Both the position numbers and the translations under genes were made by a program. Positions 23,028-30,500 of a stretch of 35,928 nt of DNA are shown here, piece by piece. The DNA is taken from contig JBBRHF010000016.1 of the NCBI GenBank assembly GCA_038223055.1, positions 1 through 35,928 of the forward strand, written 5' to 3'. The notes beneath the pieces were generated by a model. The model ran no database searches. It was given only the letters and a program-made list of their open reading frames with translations, and was not told where the DNA came from. Source of the stretch: JBBRHF01 sp038223055 (GTDB lineage Bacteria; Actinomycetota; Actinomycetes; JACCUZ01). Each line of letters starts with the position of its first letter. The first letter of the stretch is position 1.

Positions 23028-24143
23028 ATGGCCCAGCACATCACGTCCCCCGACCGACTCGCCCGCGTCCAGGTGGCTGCCGCCGAGGCAGGGATCGACG
23101 CCGTGCTCGTCACGCCGGGTCCGGACCTGCGCTGGCTGGCCGGCTACGACGCGCTGCCGCTGGAGCGGCTGACCTGCCTGGTGCTGCCGGCCGAGGGCGC
23201 CCCGTTCATGGTCGCGCCGGGTCTCGAGGTGCCCGCCGTGCAAGCCTCGCCCGCGGGCCGGCTCGACCTCGACGTCGTCGGCTGGGCCGAGCTCGACGAC
23301 CCCTACGCCGTGATCGCCGCTCGGCTGCCGTCACCGCCGCGGCGGCTCGCGCTCGCCAACCGGATGTGGGCCGAGCAGGTGCTGCGGTTCCGGGCACTGT
23401 TCCCGGACGCCGAGCTGACCCTGACCGGCGCGGTCATCGGCGGCCTGCGGATGCGCAAGTCCGGCGAGGAGGTCGACGCGTTGCGCCGGGCCGGGCAGGC
23501 GATCGACCGGGTGCACGCACGGATGCACGAGTTCCTGCGCCCGGGCCGCACCGAGCGTGAGGCGGGGCGCGAGATCGCGGCGGCGATCCTGGCCGAGGGT
23601 CACGTCGCGGTGGACTTCGTCATCGTCGGCTCCGGGCCCAACGGCGCGTCGCCGCACCACGAGGTCGGCGACCGGGTGATGGCGACCGGCGACCCCGTCG
23701 TGATCGACATCGGTGGCACGACGCAGGAGGGATACTGCTCGGACAGCACCCGGGTCTACACCCTCGGGCAGCCACCCGCGGAGTTCACGGCGTATTTCCG
23801 GGTTTTGCTCGACGCTCAGCTCGCGGCCTGCGCGCAGGCCCGGCCTGGGGTCACAGCGGAGTCGGTCGACGCGGCCGCCCGCGAGGTCATCGCCGCGGCC
23901 GGCTACGGCGAGGCGTTCCTGCACCGCACCGGCCACGGGATCGGCGTCGAGACCCACGAGGAGCCCTACATCGTCGAGGGCAACGCGACAGTTCTCGAGC
24001 CGGGCATGGCGTTCTCGATCGAGCCCGGCATCTACCTGCCTGGGCGCCACGGCGCCCGGATCGAGGACATCGTGGTCACCACCAGCACCGGCATCGAGCG
24101 CCTGAACACCACCGACCGCGACTATCTCGTGCTGGAGGACTGA
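23028..24143 (+). CDS. M24B metallopeptidase (Xaa-Pro aminopeptidase/dipeptidase type)
   Basis: This 371-aa protein has a creatinase-like N-terminal domain (to about 125) and a pita-bread catalytic domain. The five metal ligands are visible: Asp in VVIDIGG, Asp in YCSDSTR, His in HRTGHGIG, Glu in SIEPGIYLPG and Glu in ARIEDIVV. The probable activity is removing residues next to proline from peptides in the cytoplasm. This could feed amino acids to the lysine-degradation genes downstream, but that is inference. The ATG at 23028 fits the promoter hexamer. The acyl-CoA dehydrogenase starts 3 nt after the stop, so co-transcription is likely. Confidence 0.9.
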   Translation: MAQHITSPDRLARVQVAAAEAGIDAVLVTPGPDLRWLAGYDALPLERLTCLVLPAEGAPFMVAPGLEVPAVQASPAGRLDLDVVGWAELDDPYAVIAARLPSPPRRLALANRMWAEQVLRFRALFPDAELTLTGAVIGGLRMRKSGEEVDALRRAGQAIDRVHARMHEFLRPGRTEREAGREIAAAILAEGHVAVDFVIVGSGPNGASPHHEVGDRVMATGDPVVIDIGGTTQEGYCSDSTRVYTLGQPPAEFTAYFRVLLDAQLAACAQARPGVTAESVDAAAREVIAAAGYGEAFLHRTGHGIGVETHEEPYIVEGNATVLEPGMAFSIEPGIYLPGRHGARIEDIVVTTSTGIERLNTTDRDYLVLED

Positions 24144-24146
24144 CCC

Positions 24147-25304
24147 ATGGTCGAGCGGATCACCGTCGAGCGGAACCTGCCCACCGAGGAGGCCGATGCG
24201 CTGCTCGAGCTCACCCGCGAGCTGTGCCGCGAGGAACTGGCCCCGAAGGCGGCGACCTACGAGGCGGAGAGCCGGTTCCCGCGCGAGGTGTTTGCCACGC
24301 TGGGCAAGGCGGGTCTGCTCGGCCTGCCCTACGCCGAGAAGTTCGGCGGGGGCGCGCAGCCCTACGAGGTCTACCTGCAGGTGATCGAGGAGGTGGCGAC
24401 CGTCTGGGCGACGGTGGCCGAGGGCATCAGCGTGCACACGCTGGCCTGCTTCCCGCTGGCGTCGTTCGGGTCGGCCGAGCAGCGCGACCGGTGGCTGCCC
24501 GATCTGGTCGGGGGCGACCTGCTGGGCGCCTACTGCCTGTCCGAGCCGCAGTCGGGCTCGGACGCGGCGGCGCTGACGACCAAGGCGGTCCGCGACGGCG
24601 ACGACTACGTCGTCACCGGCACCAAGGCCTGGATCACCCACGGCGGCGAGGCGGACTTCTACAACCTGATGGTCCGCACGTCCGAGGACGGCGCGCGGGG
24701 CATCTCCTGCTTGCTGGCACCGGCCGACACGGCCGGGCTGTCTGCGGCCGCCCCGGAGCGCAAGATGGGTTTCAAAGGCTCGACGACGGCTCAGGTGATC
24801 CTCGACGACGCCCGGGTGCCCGCAGACCGGCTGATCGGCGCCGAGGGCCAGGGTTTCCCGATCGCGCTGGCCGCGCTGGATGGCGGCCGGCTGGGCATCG
24901 CCGCGTGCGCGGTTGGGCTCGCGCAGGGCGCTCTGGACGCCGCGGTGACCTACGCCAAGGGGCGCTCGCAGTTCGGCCGCGCGATCATCGACTTCCAGGG
25001 GCTCTCGTTCCTGCTCGCGGACATGGCCACCGGGGTCGAGGCCGGGCGTGCGCTCTATCTGGAGGCGGCTCGGCGCCGGGACCGCGGGCAGCCGTTCGGC
25101 AAGCAAGCCGCGATGGCCAAGCTGTTCTGCACCGACATGGCGATGCGGGTCACCACCGACGCGGTGCAGGTCCTCGGTGGTTACGGCTACGTCGAGGATT
25201 ATCCCGTCGAGCGCTACATGCGCGAGGCCAAGGCGTTGCAGATCGTCGAGGGGACTAACCAGGTGCAGCGCCTGGTCATCGGCCGTCACCTCGCCAAGTC
25301 CTGA
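24147..25304 (+). CDS. acyl-CoA dehydrogenase
   Basis: This 385-aa FAD enzyme has the family hallmarks: CLSEPQSGSDAAALTT and TGTKAWITHGG (substrate/FAD contacts), RSQFGRAIIDFQGLSFLLAD, VLGGYGYVEDYPVERYMREA and the catalytic Glu region IVEGTNQVQRLVIGR. It oxidises an acyl-CoA to the 2-enoyl-CoA, or works in reverse with an electron-bifurcating partner. The lysine-fermentation route ends with crotonyl-CoA reduction to butyryl-CoA, so a short-chain (butyryl-CoA) role is a reasonable guess from context. The chain-length preference cannot be read. No etfAB is in the window. Confidence 0.88.
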   Translation: MVERITVERNLPTEEADALLELTRELCREELAPKAATYEAESRFPREVFATLGKAGLLGLPYAEKFGGGAQPYEVYLQVIEEVATVWATVAEGISVHTLACFPLASFGSAEQRDRWLPDLVGGDLLGAYCLSEPQSGSDAAALTTKAVRDGDDYVVTGTKAWITHGGEADFYNLMVRTSEDGARGISCLLAPADTAGLSAAAPERKMGFKGSTTAQVILDDARVPADRLIGAEGQGFPIALAALDGGRLGIAACAVGLAQGALDAAVTYAKGRSQFGRAIIDFQGLSFLLADMATGVEAGRALYLEAARRRDRGQPFGKQAAMAKLFCTDMAMRVTTDAVQVLGGYGYVEDYPVERYMREAKALQIVEGTNQVQRLVIGRHLAKS

Positions 25305-25375
25305 CCTGCCGTCGCCTCCGGCCACGATCAGGCAAACGGCGGAGCAGGGTGGGCGGCGAGCTACACCTGCGTGCG

Positions 25376-25816
25376 TTAAACCTGAGGGGGCCGCGCCTCG
25401 TACGGAGTGCTGAGCACCACCGTCGTACGCGTGGAGACGTTGGCCACCGACCGGACCCGGGCGATCAACTTCTCGAGGTCTGCCGGGGTAGGCACCCGCA
25501 CCTTGAGGATGTAGCTCTCGTCGCCGGCGACCGAGTAGCACGACTCGATCTCGCCGAGCGGAGCGAGCCGCTCGGGGGCGTCGTCGGGCGCGCTGGGGTC
25601 GATCGGGCGGATGGAGATGAACGCCGTGAGCGGCAGTCCGATCGCCTCCGGGTCGACCACCGCTCCGTATCCCTTGATCACGGCGCGCTGCTCGAGGCGG
25701 CGCACCCGTTGATGCACCGCAGACGTGGACAGTCCGGTGGCCTTGCCCAAGTCGGTGTAGCTCATCCGACCGTCCACGGCGAGCAGTCGCACGATGTTGC
25801 GATCCAGGTCCTCCAC
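25376..25816 (-). CDS. Lrp/AsnC-family transcriptional regulator
   Basis: This 146-aa regulator has an N-terminal winged helix-turn-helix (about 5-50, YTDLGKATGLSTSAVHQRVR) and a C-terminal ligand-binding RAM/ACT-like domain (about 65-140). The family senses amino acids, often lysine, leucine or branched-chain ones. It lies between the acyl-CoA dehydrogenase and kamA in the - orientation, so control of the kam genes is plausible. The GTG at 25816 was chosen because TACCGT lies 6 nt upstream on this strand. A weaker in-frame GTG lies at 25822. Confidence 0.88.
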   Translation of the reverse strand: MEDLDRNIVRLLAVDGRMSYTDLGKATGLSTSAVHQRVRRLEQRAVIKGYGAVVDPEAIGLPLTAFISIRPIDPSAPDDAPERLAPLGEIESCYSVAGDESYILKVRVPTPADLEKLIARVRSVANVSTRTTVVLSTPYEARPPQV

Positions 25817-25822
25817 GCGGAC

Positions 25823-25828
25823 ACGGTA
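25823..25828 (-). promoter_or_regulatory. candidate leaderless -10 hexamer (TACCGT) for the Lrp-type gene
   Basis: On the - strand TACCGT ends 6 nt before the GTG. No ribosome-binding site is visible. Confidence 0.45.
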
Positions 25829-26009
25829 ACTGCCGGGCAACCGTCGAGCCCGCAACGGCTACCGCTGGACGATGTCGAACACGACAGCCAACACGATGGT
25901 GAGGGCCTTGGCTGGAAACCGGTGCTGCTGGCGGCGCTGTCGGGATCGCCCGGGCGCGCGGGGTCGTGGCCTGGCTCGGCGCCGCCACCCCGGCAGCAGG
26001 CCGGCCGGC

Positions 26010-27500
26010 TCAGGCCGGAGCGAGTGCTTCGGCCTGAGCGCTCGCGGTCTCCCGGGACGCGGCAGCCTGCGCGGCGACGGCATCGTGGTCGACCGAGGGT
26101 CCGTGCTGGGCCCACCAGGCCTGACCCTGGGCGGGCAGTGTGTGGATCGGGTCGTAGTAGTGATAGAGCCGCGCGAGGGCCTCCGGGGCGGCCGTCTCGA
26201 TGCCGGTCCGGTAGTTTTTGGTCCAAGACGAGATGCCGCGCGTCTCGTCGTAGGCCTCGACCTGGTGCACCCACCGCTTGCCGACGAACGGCACGTCGCA
26301 GAGGATCCGCGGCGTCGCGAACCCGGGCAGGTAGCCCATGATCCCGTGCTGCAACCGTTGGGCCTCCCGGACCGAGACCCGCCAGTGCTCCGAGAACGGG
26401 ATCATGTCGCACATGTAGAAGTAGTAGGGCATGATCCCGGCCCCGTCGAGCAACCCGAAGCACAGGTCGAGCAGGTCGGTCGTCGTGGCGTTGACCCGGT
26501 GCATGAGCACGCCCTGGTTGCGCACGTCGCGCACCCCGGCATCGAGCATGGCGCGGGTGGCGGCGGCCACCGTCGGAGTGAGCGAGTTCACGTGGTTGAC
26601 GTGGGTGTGGATAGCGATGTGCACGCCGCGCGCGGTCGCGACGGAGGTGAGCCGCTCCATGCCGGCCCGTACGTCGTCCTGCAGCCAGTGCTGCGGCAGC
26701 CCCATCAGTGCCTTGGTCGCCAGCCGGATGTCGCGGATGTTCTCGATCTCGAGCAGCCGGGCCACGAACAACTCGAGGTTGCGCCATGGCATGTTGGCCA
26801 CGTCACCACCGGAGACGACGACGTCGCGGACCCCCGGCGTACGCCGCAGGTAGTCGATCATCGCGTCGTAGCGGTCGACCGGCTTGAGGTCGAACTTCAG
26901 CTTGTCGATCACCGGCGTCGAGTTGCCGACGAGGTCCATCCGGGTGCAGTGCCCGCAGTATTGCGGGCAGGTCGGCAGCAGCTCGGCCAGCACCTTGGTG
27001 GGGTAGCGGTGCGTCAGCCCCTCGGCGACCCACATGTCGTGCTCGTGCAGCGAGTCGCGCGATGCCTCGGGGTGGGAAGGCCAGTCGGTACGTCGGTCGG
27101 AGAACACCGGGATCATGTAGGCGCGCACCGGGTCGGCGAGATAAGCCTCGGTCCAGCTCTGCCCGTCGAGCGGCCCGGTCGGAGCCATCGTGTTGAGCAT
27201 CTGCGGCGGCACCAGCATGGACATGGTGGCCCGCCGCGCCTGGTCGCGCTCGAGGTCGGCGTAAAAGCGCTCCTCGAGCAGGTCACCCATCAACGCCCGC
27301 AACTGCTTGACGTTCTTCACGCAGTGAGCGCGCTGCCACTGGACCGAGGCCCACTCCTTCGCCGTCACATCGCGAAAGCCCGGCAGCCGGGTCCAGTCCG
27401 GCTCGACCAGCTCGCGGTGACGGTAGACGTAGGGCTGCACCAGCGCATCTGCGGCCGGGCCGGTCGAGGCGTCGAGAGGCTCGGTCAGGGTGTGTGTCAC
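26010..27500 (-). CDS. kamA: lysine 2,3-aminomutase (KamA family)
   Basis: This is a radical-SAM, PLP-dependent enzyme that moves the 2-amino group of L-lysine to C3, giving L-beta-lysine. The 496-aa protein has the iron-sulfur motif CPQYCGHC (C178, C182, C185), then SGGDVANMPWRNLELF. Asp residues lie at positions equivalent to those that bind the distal amino group of lysine in the clostridial enzyme (YMCDM, D365; ILCDVPF, D402). The PLP lysine is probably K408 in VPFVGK, where clostridial enzymes have PGGGGK. The C-terminus is Ala/Glu-rich. The GTG start has GAGGAG at good spacing. It is divergent from kdd. Confidence 0.9.
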   Translation of the reverse strand: MTHTLTEPLDASTGPAADALVQPYVYRHRELVEPDWTRLPGFRDVTAKEWASVQWQRAHCVKNVKQLRALMGDLLEERFYADLERDQARRATMSMLVPPQMLNTMAPTGPLDGQSWTEAYLADPVRAYMIPVFSDRRTDWPSHPEASRDSLHEHDMWVAEGLTHRYPTKVLAELLPTCPQYCGHCTRMDLVGNSTPVIDKLKFDLKPVDRYDAMIDYLRRTPGVRDVVVSGGDVANMPWRNLELFVARLLEIENIRDIRLATKALMGLPQHWLQDDVRAGMERLTSVATARGVHIAIHTHVNHVNSLTPTVAAATRAMLDAGVRDVRNQGVLMHRVNATTTDLLDLCFGLLDGAGIMPYYFYMCDMIPFSEHWRVSVREAQRLQHGIMGYLPGFATPRILCDVPFVGKRWVHQVEAYDETRGISSWTKNYRTGIETAAPEALARLYHYYDPIHTLPAQGQAWWAQHGPSVDHDAVAAQAAASRETASAQAEALAPA

Positions 27501-27576
27501 GGGTCTCCTCGGGGGGTGGCGCGGACGATCGCGCACTCGTATTCTTCCCGGTCTGTCTGAACCATACGGGAGAAAC

Positions 27577-27606
27577 TTCGGCCTGGCCACCCAGAGGCCG
27601 TAGGAT
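27577..27606 (+). promoter_or_regulatory. candidate kdd promoter (TTCGGC - 18 nt - TAGGAT)
   Basis: TAGGAT at 27601-27606 has a weak -35-like TTCGGC 18 nt upstream. It lies in the kamA-kdd divergent gap, which may be the control point for the lysine genes. The leader would be about 55 nt or longer. Confidence 0.35.
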
Positions 27607-27667
27607 GTCCGGCGTCGCCGCTCCATTACCCCGTCTCTTCCGTCCACCATGCGTCATCCCGTCCACC

Positions 27668-28792
27668 ATGCGAATGGACCAGTCTGTGACCACCGGATCG
27701 ACCACCGGATCGACCACCCGATCGACCACCCGATCGTCCGGATCACCCGTGGGCCTGCACCGGGTCCTCGACCCTGCCGGTGCGCTGCCCCAGGCCGCGG
27801 CTCGCCTGGACAATGATCCGGCCATCTGGCCGGACGAGGTGCGTGTGCGGGTGCAGCGGCTCAACCTCGACGCCGCCTCGTTCCGTCAGCTGTGGACCAA
27901 ACACGGGGGCGATGGGGCCGCCGTGCGGGCCGAGGTCGTCAGCATCGTCAGCGCGCGCGGGAAGATGCAGAACCCCGTAACAGGGTCCGGCGGAATGCTG
28001 ATCGGCGTGGTCGAGGAGGTCGGCCCCGAGTCCCCCCTGGGTCTTCGGGTCGGTGACCGGGTGGCCTCGCTGGTGTCCCTCACGCTCACCCCGCTGCACC
28101 TGAGCGACGGGCTCGCCGAGTGGAACGGATGCTCCGAGCAGGTGCCCGCGCGGGGACACGCGATCCTGTTCGGCCGTTCCATCGCCGCGGTGATCCCCGA
28201 TGACCTGCCCGGCGAGCTCGCGATGGCTGTCCTGGATGTCTGCGGCGCCCCGGCCCTCACGTCTCGGGTCGTGGCCGGCTATGCCGAACGGCAAGGAGCG
28301 TCCGCGGCCGGTCCCGCGGTCGCAGTCATCGGGGGAGCCGGCAAGAGCGGGTCGCTCTCGCTCGCGGCCGCCCGGGCGGCCGGCGCGGCATCGACGGTCG
28401 GCGTCGTCCCGGTCGAGGCCGAGGCCGCGTTGCTGCGCGAGTCCGGCCTGGCCGACCGGGTGACCCTGGCCGACGCGCGCGACCCCGTCGCCCTCGCCGC
28501 GGCGGTGGAGGCCGCGCTGGGCCGCCCGGCCGACGTGACAGTGGTCTGCGTTGACGTGCCCGGGTGCGAGCACGGGGCGATCCTCGCGACCGTGGCCGGC
28601 GGAACGGTGATCTTTTTCTCGATGGCCACGTCCTTCGCCGCGGCGGCACTCGGGGCCGAGGGGCTGGCCGCCGACGTGACGATGCTGGTCGGCAACGGCT
28701 ATGTCCCCGGCCACGCAACCATGGCGCTGGACCTGCTGCGCGGCCAGTCCGGCGTGCGTGCGCTGTTCGAGCGGCGGCTTGCCGCGGGCTGA
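27668..28792 (+). CDS. kdd: L-erythro-3,5-diaminohexanoate dehydrogenase
   Basis: This NAD-dependent enzyme oxidises 3,5-diaminohexanoate to 3-keto-5-aminohexanoate. Similarity to the fusobacterial enzyme begins at GLHRVLDPAGALPQ and includes the diagnostic SARGKMQNPVTGSGGMLIG, VGDRVASLVSLTLTPL, VIGGAGKSGSLS (nucleotide-binding loop) and FFSMATSFAAAALGAEG. The first 27 residues are a Thr/Ser/Arg repeat coded by 12-bp DNA repeats and are not part of the family. The true start may be GTG 27749 (347 aa, the usual length), rather than ATG 27668 or 27674. No good ribosome-binding site distinguishes them. Confidence 0.92.
   Translation: MRMDQSVTTGSTTGSTTRSTTRSSGSPVGLHRVLDPAGALPQAAARLDNDPAIWPDEVRVRVQRLNLDAASFRQLWTKHGGDGAAVRAEVVSIVSARGKMQNPVTGSGGMLIGVVEEVGPESPLGLRVGDRVASLVSLTLTPLHLSDGLAEWNGCSEQVPARGHAILFGRSIAAVIPDDLPGELAMAVLDVCGAPALTSRVVAGYAERQGASAAGPAVAVIGGAGKSGSLSLAAARAAGAASTVGVVPVEAEAALLRESGLADRVTLADARDPVALAAAVEAALGRPADVTVVCVDVPGCEHGAILATVAGGTVIFFSMATSFAAAALGAEGLAADVTMLVGNGYVPGHATMALDLLRGQSGVRALFERRLAAG
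27690..27738. repeat. 12-bp tandem repeats at the 5' end of kdd
   Basis: Four near-identical 12-bp units of the form ACCACC(G/C)GATCG. If translated they give a TTGSTTGSTTRSTTRS-type peptide; if kdd starts at 27749 they lie in the leader. Confidence 0.75.
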
Positions 28793-28838
28793 GCAGCGCC
28801 GCGGGCCGACCGGGTGTGGACTGCCGCAGACTGTCCGG

Positions 28839-30500
28839 GTGCCCACCACGATGTACCGCAACGGCCACGTCTACGCCGGCTCCGCCAACACTGGTGACCT
28901 GCCGACTGCTGCTACGGCGCTGGTCGTCGAGGGCGAGTCGATCGCCTGGCTGGGCGACGAAGACGCCGCCGACGCCCACGCGGACGGCGTCGACCACGTG
29001 GTCGACCTCGACGGCGCCCTGCTGACCCCGGCCTTCGTCGACGCCCACGTGCATGCCACCTCGACAGGCATCGCGCTCGAGGGACTCGACCTCACCGGGG
29101 CCGCCAGTCTGGCCGAATGCCTCTCCCGGGTCGAGGCGTTCGCCCGCGGGCGCCGCGGCGGGGTCGTGCTGGGGCACGGCTGGGACGAGACGACGTGGCC
29201 GGAGCACCGGGCACCGACCCGCCAGGAGCTTGACCGCGCGTCCTACGGCGGGGTGGTCTACCTGTCCCGCATCGACGTGCACTCCGCCGCGGTTTCCTCA
29301 GCGCTGCTCGCCGTGGCGCCCGAGGTGCGCGCCGCGGCGGGCTTCTCCGACTCGGGTCACGTCACGACCGAGGCGCACCACGTCGTACGCCGGGTAGCGC
29401 GGGAGTCAGTCACCCCGTCCCAGCAGCGGGCCGCGCAGCGAGCCACCCGGCGACGGGCCGCCGAGCTCGGCATCGGGGCCTTCCACGAACTTGGCGGGCC
29501 GGACATCTCCAGCGCGGAGGACCTGCGCGACCTGCTCGATCTGTCCGGCGCCGAGGCGGGCCCGGACGTCGTCGGCTACTGGGGCGAGCTCGGGGGCACC
29601 GGCGGCAGCGCCGGCGACGGCATCGGGCGCGCCCGCGCGCTGGGGGCGTTGGGCGCGGCCGGCGACCTGTTCGCCGACGGCGCCATCGGCTCGCACACGG
29701 CCTGCCTGCGCGCTGTCTACGCCGACGCCGAGCACGCCGGACACGCCTACCTCACCTCCGCCCAGGCCCGGGACCACGTCCTGGCGTGCACCCGGGCGGG
29801 GCTGCAGGCCGGGTTCCACGCCATCGGCGACGGGGCGCTGGAGACCGTCGTCGCCGGACTGCGCGAGGCTGCTGCACTGGTCGGCGTCCCCGCACTGCGC
29901 GCGGCGCGGCACCGCCTCGAGCACGTCGAGATGGTCGACCTGGCGATGATCGCGACCCTGTCCGAGTTGGGTGTCGTCGCGTCCGTGCAGCCCGCGTTCG
30001 ACGCCCTCTGGGGCGGCGGCCAGGGCATGTACGCCGAACGGCTCGGCGTCGGGCGGGCACGCACGCTCAACCCCCTGGCCTCGATGGCCGGCGCCGGTGT
30101 GGTCCTCGCGTTCGGGTCGGACTCGCCCGTGACGCCGCTGGACCCGTGGGGCACCATCCGGGCCGCGGCGCACCACCACGCCGTCGACCAGCGGCTGTCG
30201 GTGGCGGCAGGGTTCGCTGCCCACACCCGAGGCGGCTGGTGGGCCGCCCGACGAGACGCCGGCGGCGTGCTGGCCGTCGGACTGCCCGCGACGTTCGCGG
30301 TCTGGGGCCGGATCGGGGCGGTCGGCGGGCCTCGCTCAGACCTGCCCACCGCAGCGCGTGCCCAGGGCGACCCCGGCGGACGTGGCGCCGACCCGTCCGT
30401 CCTGCCCCGACTCGACGGGGAGACACCCCTGCCTCGGTGCCTGCGGACCGTCGTACGGGGCCGGACGATCTTCGAGGCGACCGGTCAGGTCACGGGCTGA
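28839..30500 (+). CDS. amidohydrolase (YtcJ-like, amidohydrolase 3)
   Basis: This metal-dependent hydrolase of about 553 aa has the N-terminal metal motif FVDAHVHATSTGIALEG (HxH). It has LGHGWDETTWPE, GFHAIGDGALETV, ARHRLEHVEMVD, a C-terminal Asp in LAFGSDSPVTPLDPW and a beta-sandwich end. This layout is that of the YtcJ/N-substituted formamide deformylase group. The substrate is unknown. Its position between kdd and kamDE suggests an N-acyl-lysine or related amide, but that is only context. GTG 28839 is used; ATG 28851 is an equally possible start. The 3' end overlaps the convergent FG-GAP gene by 11 nt. Confidence 0.85.
   Translation: MPTTMYRNGHVYAGSANTGDLPTAATALVVEGESIAWLGDEDAADAHADGVDHVVDLDGALLTPAFVDAHVHATSTGIALEGLDLTGAASLAECLSRVEAFARGRRGGVVLGHGWDETTWPEHRAPTRQELDRASYGGVVYLSRIDVHSAAVSSALLAVAPEVRAAAGFSDSGHVTTEAHHVVRRVARESVTPSQQRAAQRATRRRAAELGIGAFHELGGPDISSAEDLRDLLDLSGAEAGPDVVGYWGELGGTGGSAGDGIGRARALGALGAAGDLFADGAIGSHTACLRAVYADAEHAGHAYLTSAQARDHVLACTRAGLQAGFHAIGDGALETVVAGLREAAALVGVPALRAARHRLEHVEMVDLAMIATLSELGVVASVQPAFDALWGGGQGMYAERLGVGRARTLNPLASMAGAGVVLAFGSDSPVTPLDPWGTIRAAAHHHAVDQRLSVAAGFAAHTRGGWWAARRDAGGVLAVGLPATFAVWGRIGAVGGPRSDLPTAARAQGDPGGRGADPSVLPRLDGETPLPRCLRTVVRGRTIFEATGQVTG

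Noticed and set aside
23331..25988. 885-codon frame antisense to the M24 peptidase and acyl-CoA dehydrogenase
   Set aside because: It spans two well-supported genes and part of the Lrp-type gene and has no recognisable domain.
27494..27667. Longer N-terminus for kdd
   Set aside because: It would overlap the kamA ribosome-binding site and the kdd promoter-like element, and has no family similarity.
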